Source: Solirubrobacteraceae bacterium
Lineage (GTDB): Bacteria > Actinomycetota > Thermoleophilia > Solirubrobacterales > Solirubrobacteraceae
Reading direction: 5' to 3'
Assembly (NCBI GenBank): GCA_030043235.1
Contig: JASHYF010000064.1
Coordinates: 1-7,407 of the forward strand
Length of the DNA: 7,407 bases
Part shown: positions 1 through 4,994 of the stretch, piece after piece
Layout of the letters: every line of letters begins with the position of its first letter
Position numbering within the stretch: the first letter of the stretch is position 1
Notes under the pieces: generated by a model
Databases searched by the model: none
Seen by the model: only the letters and a program-made list of their open reading frames with translations
Told to the model about the DNA's origin: nothing
Program-made: the position numbers and the translations under genes

Positions 1-3000
1 GAGCCCCTCACTTCGAAGCGCGTGGAGCCGCATTCGAACTTCAGCAGCAGCCCCGCTTTCCCGACTGGGTACAGGTCTTGGAGGACTTTTTTCGCGGCTT
101 TGCTTTCCCACTGGGGCGTTCCTTCGAGAGGGTTGCTCACGATCTCTCCCGCAGCGGCACCCGCAGACGAGCATTTCGCTCCGGCGTCTTCGCAGCCTGA
201 GAACGCGATTGCCGCGCCCGCTACTTCCTTTTGTCCGCGATAGATCCCCGAGCCGCCAGCCGCTTTGCACGCGACCTTCGCTCTGCCTCTTGTTTCAAGC
301 GTGGCCGTTGTGCCGCTGAGCGTGAAGCCAGTTTTCACCGGTCCCACGTCCCATTCATAGCTTCCACCCGTCTTCAGCGAATCACAGGCAGAGGTCTTGT
401 AGGTCCCGGTGCCTGTGGCCACTTTCACACAGCGGCCATATTCAGGCGGTTCGAGCGTCGTGAACGTCCCGATGCTGCCTTGGCCTGCGCCGCTCGCGTT
501 GGTCGCGTCCACTCGGAAGTAGTAGGGCGTGTCTGGGTTGAGGCCTGTCGCTGACGCCGACACGTGCACCGGGCTGCTCCCGGACCCCGGCGACCCACAC
601 GACACTTTCGCCGGGCTGGCGAGCGTGGGGCTCGTGCCGTATTCGATTTCGCAGGAGCTGACATTCTCGTCGTTCGGGTTCACTGTCCCGTTCAACGTCG
701 CCGAGGTGCTGGTGATCGACGACGCCGTGCCGGTCGCCGCCGTGGGCGGCCCCACATAGGTGAATCGGTCCGCCGGGCTGGTGGTACTGGTGCCTTCAGC
801 CGTGGTGACGGTGACATCGGCGGTTCCCGCGCCCGGTGGCGAGATCGCAGTTATTTCATCAGGGGACTCGACTTCGACTTCGGTTGCTTCCGCTTCGCCG
901 AACTCGACCGTCGTGGCGCCGGCTAGGTCGATGCCAGTGATCGTGACCATGGTGCCTCCGCTCAGCGGACCCTCGTCGGGCTGCACGCCGGTCACCGTCG
1001 GGGCCGGTCTGAGGCTGACGAGGCTATGGTCGCCGCCGACCGCCATAGCCGTGACTTCGCCGTGAAGGTACGGCCCATTGGGGCAAGGACCGGTCGACTC
1101 AGGCGCGCACACGTGCACTGGCCTGTCGCGCGGCCCGTCGAGCGTGCCATCGCCGAGTCGCGATTCATTACCCCAGGCCATGACGTCGCCGTTCTTCAGA
1201 AGCGCGAGACTTTCGGTGCCCGTCTGCCCGGCCGCGATGGCCACCACTTCGCCGACCGGCGTAAACAAGACTCCGACCGGTGTCCTGCTGCAGGGGCTGA
1301 GAGACGCGCCCTGACCGCATCGTTCAGGCCCCGCGTTACCGCCGTCCCCGAGCTCGCCTTCATAGTTCTCCCCCCAGGCCTTGACCGTGCCGTTCTTCAG
1401 CAGCGCCAGGCTGTAGTCCCAGCCTCCCGCGATCGCCGCGACTTCGCCGAGGTCCTTACCGCACGGTGCGGCTTCACCCGTGGCGCACACGGGTCCGGGC
1501 ACGTCGCGGCTTTCGGTGGTGCCATCGCCAAGGTCCCCATATTCGTTATCGCCCCAGGCCATGATCGTGCCGTTCTTCAGCAGAGCGAGACTCTGCTCGG
1601 TACCGGCGGCGATGGCCTTGACTTCCGTGAGGCCGCTTACAGCAACTGGAGTTTTGCTGCACGGGGCAAAGCCGTCGTCGCATGCTTCGGGACCCGCGTC
1701 GGTGCCGTCGCCGAGCTGTCCTTGCTGATTGTAGCCCCACGCTACTACGGTGCCGTTGTCCAGCAGGGCCAGGCTGTGCCAGCCACCCGCTGCAATAGCA
1801 GTGACTTCGCTCAGATAATTTTCCGGCTTGCACGGGGATTCTGATACAACACACACAGGCGTTGGCACAGCGCTGCTGGTCGCGTTGGTGCCGGCGCCAA
1901 CCTGTCCCTCGTAGTTATCGCCCCAGCCCATCACCGTGCCGTTCTTCAGCAGAGCGAGACTGTGGTAAGCGCCTGCCGCGACGCTCACGACTTCTTCCAG
2001 ATAGGGACCGTGCGGACATTCCGTGACGCCCACAGCGCAGACGTGGACCGGCACAAAGCGGCGTTTGTAGGTGCCGTCGCCGACTTCCCCTATTTCGTTA
2101 AAGCCGGAGGCCATCACAGTGCCGTCTTTCAGGAGGGCGAGGCTCTCGTCGCCGCCAGCTGCCAGCGCCACTGCCTGAGACACCCCGAGCATTTCGACGG
2201 GCAGGTCGGTGGCGGTGGCAGTGCCATCGCCCAGTCGTCCATAGTTCGAACCCCACGCGAGAACAGGTCCGAGCGTATAGGTGAAGCGATCGTTCGCGCC
2301 GGGCGCGCTCGTACCGGCCGCGGTGGTCACGGTCACATCCACCGAACCGCCTCCAGGCGGGGAGACGGCAGAGATCGACGTTTCAGAGCCCACCACGAAG
2401 CTCTTGGCCGCACTCGAGCCGAACTCGACGGCGATGACGCCTGCGAAGCCGGTGCCCGTGATGGTCACATCGCTGCCGCCGTCGGATGGGCCCGTGCTCG
2501 GCTGTATGCCCGTGACGGTGGGCAACGCCGTCGTGAACGACAGATCGGGCCCTCGGCTGGTGCCCGCGGCGTTGGTCGCCACCAACCGGTAGTGGTAGGT
2601 CGTATTCGCCTGAAGGCCCGTGATCGTCACGCCCACCGCGACCGTACCAGTGCCAGATCCAGCGGACGCGTCGGGTATCGGCGCGTCTGTCCCATAGGAG
2701 GAGGTGGTCCCGTATTCGAAGCGATAGGTGGTTTCAAGACCCTGCGAATCGATCGAGCCGTGCAGCGCCGCCGTCGTGCCGGTGGCAGCCGACGCTGCCT
2801 TCGTAGCCACCGTTGGCGCCACGCCCGCAATGGCAAGGGGTCCGTCCGGCGTGCCGTTGCCCGTCGGCCCGTCGTAGCCGACCTGGGCGTGGCAGAGGTA
2901 TTCGTCTTCGGCGGGCGGCACGCATTCCCCGCGCAGACCTTCGTTGCTCCCCGCGGTGACGTCGAACAGGGCGCCGGGGTCTTGGTAGAACGCGTCGGCT

Positions 3001-4205
3001 CCCGGGAGCGAGCGTGCATATTCGCTCGCGTGCGCCTCGATCCCCGCAACCAGAGGCGCGCTTGCGCTGGTACCGCAAAAGTCCGCCCAGCCACCGTTGC
3101 CGCTGTCGTACACCGACACCGGCGAGTTACACGCAGCGACCGCCGCGACGTCATTGCCGGTCCGTGTCGGGCAGCCCATATCGACCTGCCACAGGGGCTT
3201 GGGCTCCGATCTGCTGCAGCCGCTGCCCGTTCCGAGCCCGCGTTCGGGTTCCAGCCACACTTCCTCAGACCAGCCGCGGGCGCCGCCCGATCTTTTCAGG
3301 CTGGTGCCCCCGACGGCGACTACATAGGGCGACGTCGCAGGGAAGCTGGGCGATTCGCCCCCCTCCAGGTAGTTGTCGTAGCCGCTGTCGCCCGCCGACG
3401 CCGTCACGACCACGCCCGGATGGTCGTAGTCGCCGCCGAGTTCTTCACAGTTCCCTTCATTCGGACAAATCTGCTCCGCGATCCCATAGCTGTTCGAGAT
3501 CTCAGTCGCTCCGAGCGTCGCAGCCTCGTCTACCGCGGCCCCTAGATCGGCCAACGAATCGTTGGCAGCCTCCACGAGCAGTATGTGGCAGGCGGCGCAC
3601 GCCGCCGAAGCCATATCGAGATCGAGCGCGCTCTCACCTTCCCAACCGGTGTTGGATGCCGGATAGTCCGCTTCTTGGCCTTTCTCGTTGACCTTGCGAA
3701 AGCAACCGTCGCCTTTCGTGCACGGTCCGAGCCCGTAACGTTCGCGGTATTTCGCGAGATCCTCTTCCGCCGCCTCATATCCGTAGGCGTCGACGAGCGC
3801 GATCGTCTGGGTCGACCCTCCCGAGCTCGGAATGTCATAGGCCGACTGGAGATCCTGCGGGCTATAGCCGCCCAGTTCTCCGCCACCTTCGAGCAGAGGC
3901 CCGCCGGCGGGAAGCGCCCAGGGCCGAGCTCCCCGGACCGAGCGTTCGAGCGTTCTCGCCGGACGCGGATCGATGATCGCATCACAGGGCCCGTTCGGGC
4001 ACGCCCAGTACGGCTTCACCTCAGAGGGCGCCTGCGCGATCCCCCTCTGCAGCGCGCGGCCACGAACCTGGGCCGGTCCACCCGGCATAAGACGAGCGTT
4101 CATCGCTTCGCCGAGCTGGCTCGCCATCGCCGGGGTCACCACCAATGTGGCCAACGACAGCGCCAGGAGCAACCCACCGAGCGCCCGAAGACGCCTGCCC
4201 CGCAT
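1..4205 (-). CDS. Exported S53 (sedolisin-type) serine peptidase fused to Fn3-like, IPT/TIG and RCC1-propeller modules; 3' partial
   Basis: An uninterrupted minus-strand frame of 1401 codons runs off the left edge without a stop. A predicted signal peptide (residues 1-29, basic start, hydrophobic core, AMA-SQ cleavage) implies secretion. The S53 domain spans about 114-456: E191 and D195 (E-x3-D), oxyanion D273 in SAGDSGY, and nucleophile S380 in CGTSASAP match the sedolisin Glu-Asp-Ser arrangement; DVTAGSN (415-421) and GYDGPTGNGTP (443-453) are the usual C-terminal calcium-site region. Then come Fn3-like (462-560), IPT/TIG (562-643), a seven-bladed RCC1 propeller (648-1065), IPT/TIG (1068-1151), Fn3-like (1153-1251) and a six-cysteine module (from 1253). 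It should be an active acid-type endopeptidase outside the cell, with the propeller and Ig-like modules likely binding substrate or surface; that role is inferred. The ATG at 4205 was chosen because the signal peptide follows directly; there is no clear Shine-Dalgarno, and the frame is open up to a TAG at about 4287. The gene probably continues for roughly 100 codons beyond the window. Confidence 0.9.
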   Translation of the reverse strand, partial: MRGRRLRALGGLLLALSLATLVVTPAMASQLGEAMNARLMPGGPAQVRGRALQRGIAQAPSEVKPYWACPNGPCDAIIDPRPARTLERSVRGARPWALPAGGPLLEGGGELGGYSPQDLQSAYDIPSSGGSTQTIALVDAYGYEAAEEDLAKYRERYGLGPCTKGDGCFRKVNEKGQEADYPASNTGWEGESALDLDMASAACAACHILLVEAANDSLADLGAAVDEAATLGATEISNSYGIAEQICPNEGNCEELGGDYDHPGVVVTASAGDSGYDNYLEGGESPSFPATSPYVVAVGGTSLKRSGGARGWSEEVWLEPERGLGTGSGCSRSEPKPLWQVDMGCPTRTGNDVAAVAACNSPVSVYDSGNGGWADFCGTSASAPLVAGIEAHASEYARSLPGADAFYQDPGALFDVTAGSNEGLRGECVPPAEDEYLCHAQVGYDGPTGNGTPDGPLAIAGVAPTVATKAASAATGTTAALHGSIDSQGLETTYRFEYGTTSSYGTDAPIPDASAGSGTGTVAVGVTITGLQANTTYHYRLVATNAAGTSRGPDLSFTTALPTVTGIQPSTGPSDGGSDVTITGTGFAGVIAVEFGSSAAKSFVVGSETSISAVSPPGGGSVDVTVTTAAGTSAPGANDRFTYTLGPVLAWGSNYGRLGDGTATATDLPVEMLGVSQAVALAAGGDESLALLKDGTVMASGFNEIGEVGDGTYKRRFVPVHVCAVGVTECPHGPYLEEVVSVAAGAYHSLALLKNGTVMGWGDNYEGQVGAGTNATSSAVPTPVCVVSESPCKPENYLSEVTAIAAGGWHSLALLDNGTVVAWGYNQQGQLGDGTDAGPEACDDGFAPCSKTPVAVSGLTEVKAIAAGTEQSLALLKNGTIMAWGDNEYGDLGDGTTESRDVPGPVCATGEAAPCGKDLGEVAAIAGGWDYSLALLKNGTVKAWGENYEGELGDGGNAGPERCGQGASLSPCSRTPVGVLFTPVGEVVAIAAGQTGTESLALLKNGDVMAWGNESRLGDGTLDGPRDRPVHVCAPESTGPCPNGPYLHGEVTAMAVGGDHSLVSLRPAPTVTGVQPDEGPLSGGTMVTITGIDLAGATTVEFGEAEATEVEVESPDEITAISPPGAGTADVTVTTAEGTSTTSPADRFTYVGPPTAATGTASSITSTSATLNGTVNPNDENVSSCEIEYGTSPTLASPAKVSCGSPGSGSSPVHVSASATGLNPDTPYYFRVDATNASGAGQGSIGTFTTLEPPEYGRCVKVATGTGTYKTSACDSLKTGGSYEWDVGPVKTGFTLSGTTATLETRGRAKVACKAAGGSGIYRGQKEVAGAAIAFSGCEDAGAKCSSAGAAAGEIVSNPLEGTPQWESKAAKKVLQDLYPVGKAGLLLKFECGSTRFEVRG
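1011..2264 (-). repeat. Seven RCC1-type repeats encoding one beta-propeller
   Basis: Seven copies of a unit of about 60 residues lie within the S53 fusion protein (residues 648-1065). Each has a hydrophobic strand reading SLALLKNGT, then an AWG-type strand and a G-x-LGDGT turn. AWG-type strands occur near residues 649, 699, 759, 822, 883, 943 and 1010, and SL(A/V)-type strands near 688, 749, 811, 872, 932, 999 and 1061. The array opens with a lone AWG half and closes with a lone GGDHSLVSL half, so first and last half-units complete one blade, the 'Velcro' closure usual for RCC1 propellers. Blade 2 has Ser in place of the conserved Trp (ASG at 699-701). Known RCC1 propellers act as protein or surface binding platforms; the ligand here is unknown. 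Confidence 0.88.
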
Positions 4206-4221
4206 CGCCAACGAGATCAAA

Positions 4222-4251
4222 CCCCCAAAGCCCCCCAAAGCACACGCCCCC
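4222..4251 (-). other. G-tract cluster in the leader of the S53 peptidase gene
   Basis: On the coding strand, runs of five, six and five G lie at 4251-4247, 4236-4231 and 4226-4222. The last two sit in a direct repeat of CTTTGGGGG (4240-4232 and 4230-4222). The cluster ends 17 bases upstream of the ATG at 4205, too far for a normal Shine-Dalgarno. It could form a G-rich RNA structure, weakly bind ribosomes, or have no role; only the sequence pattern is certain. Confidence 0.35.
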
Positions 4252-4355
4252 AGATCCGTGAGAACGAGGCCTGCGGCGACTGCCTAACCGCCGGCCCCCA
4301 AACCGTTCGGCAGGGCCCGGAAGCCTACCACCTCGCAGTAGCACCCACCTACGTC

Positions 4356-4847
4356 TCAGCCGTCCTGCGTGAGCAGCCGCCCCACGCTGTCGGCCACGCA
4401 CGCCGGCTTCTCGCTGCCCTCGACCTCGACGGTGAAGCGCGTGACGACCTGGTGCCAGCCGCCGCCGACGTCGTCGATCTCGACGATCTGCGCGTAGCAG
4501 CGCAGCCGCGAGCCGACAGGCACGGGCGCGGGAAAGCGAACCTTGTTCCAGCCGTAGTTGACGCCCATCTTGAAGCCGCTCCACTCGTGCAGGTCTTTGC
4601 GCATGCCGTCGATCAGCGACAGCGTGAGGTTGCCGTGCGCGATCGTCGTGCCGAACGGGCTCTCGCGCTTCGCGCGCTCGACGTCCGTGTGGATCCACTG
4701 GTGGTCGCCGGTCAGGTCGGCGAACCGGTCGATCATCTCCTGGGTGACCTCGCGCCAGGCGCTCGGCCCAATCGTCTGATCCTTCAGCGCCCGCAGGTCC
4801 TCGATCCCGTGGGCCACCGCCTTGGGCGCGCTCGCGCTTGCAGCCAT
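4356..4847 (-). CDS. MaoC-like (R)-specific enoyl-CoA hydratase, NodN/HtdZ type
   Basis: A 163-residue single hot-dog-fold protein, the usual length for one-domain MaoC hydratases. The hydratase motif is FADLTGDHQWIH (42-53), giving the catalytic pair D48 and H53, followed by PFGTTIAHG (64-72). A second conserved block, NYGWNKVRFPAPVPVGS, occupies 97-113. The Q-W in place of the classical N-P before the histidine, and the NYGxNKVRFPAPVPVG block, are features I recall from mycobacterial Rv0130/HtdZ and NodN-like proteins. The expected reaction is reversible hydration of trans-2-enoyl-CoA to (R)-3-hydroxyacyl-CoA in the cytoplasm, in fatty-acid metabolism; chain-length preference cannot be read here. 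The ATG at 4847 is preferred over the upstream in-frame ATG at 4976 because AAAGGAG sits at ideal distance before it and the extra 43 residues would be a Pro/Arg-rich tail encoded across a tandem repeat. No signal peptide or membrane segment. It lies 147 bases after the c-di-GMP gene and 150 before the peptidase gene. Confidence 0.9.
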   Translation of the reverse strand: MAASASAPKAVAHGIEDLRALKDQTIGPSAWREVTQEMIDRFADLTGDHQWIHTDVERAKRESPFGTTIAHGNLTLSLIDGMRKDLHEWSGFKMGVNYGWNKVRFPAPVPVGSRLRCYAQIVEIDDVGGGWHQVVTRFTVEVEGSEKPACVADSVGRLLTQDG

Positions 4848-4853
4848 CACCTG

Positions 4854-4860
4854 CTCCTTT
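4854..4860 (-). promoter_or_regulatory. Shine-Dalgarno sequence of the MaoC-like gene
   Basis: The coding strand reads AAAGGAG here, six bases before the ATG at 4847. This is the strongest ribosome binding site in the window and decides the start of the MaoC-like gene. A GTG sits directly before the ATG (4850-4848) in the same frame but is too close to the GGAG. Confidence 0.75.
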
Positions 4861-4923
4861 CCGCTTTCCTCGAGACTCGGCGGGAATGCTATTCGCTGCG
4901 GCTCGCGGGGGATAGGCGCCCCC

Positions 4924-4972
4924 GGGCGGGAACGCGCGGGCGGGAACGCGCGGGCGGAAACGCGCGGGCGGG
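4924..4972. repeat. 14-bp tandem repeat, about 3.5 copies
   Basis: The plus strand has GGGCGGGAACGCGC at 4924-4937 and 4938-4951, the same unit with one G-to-A change at 4952-4965, and a half copy (GGGCGGG) at 4966-4972. It lies in the gap between the stop of the c-di-GMP gene (4995) and the start of the MaoC-like gene (4847), inside the likely 5' leader of the latter. The period is not a multiple of three, which fits non-coding DNA. Each pair of units can place GCGCG opposite CGCGC, allowing short stems. Function unknown; strand slippage is a sufficient origin. Confidence 0.85.
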
Positions 4973-4994
4973 TCACGGACGCCGGCCGCGCGGG

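Noticed and set aside
3585..3599. CAACH (residues 203-207 of the S53 protein), which matches the CxxCH heme c motif
   Set aside because: It lies within the peptidase core between the catalytic E/D pair and the oxyanion Asp, where related S53 proteins, as I recall them, have a cysteine pair with a variable residue after it. A structural disulfide is more likely than heme.
4021..4698. Minus-strand frame of 225 codons overlapping the MaoC-like gene and the start of the S53 gene
   Set aside because: It is out of frame with both genes, has no domain, and its composition is that of an Arg/Gly-rich shadow frame.
4886..4891. TAGCAT on the minus strand as a -10 promoter element for the MaoC-like gene
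   Set aside because: It fits TANNNT, but no -35 element is visible at the right distance and such hexamers are common by chance.
4848..4976. N-terminal extension of the MaoC-like protein from an ATG at 4976
   Set aside because: The added residues are Pro/Arg-rich, cross a 14-bp tandem repeat that is out of phase with codons, and match no MaoC domain; the ATG at 4847 has an excellent Shine-Dalgarno.
4977..4994. GC-rich palindromic bases after the c-di-GMP gene as a terminator
   Set aside because: There is no clear stem-loop of useful length and no T-run, so a terminator cannot be supported.
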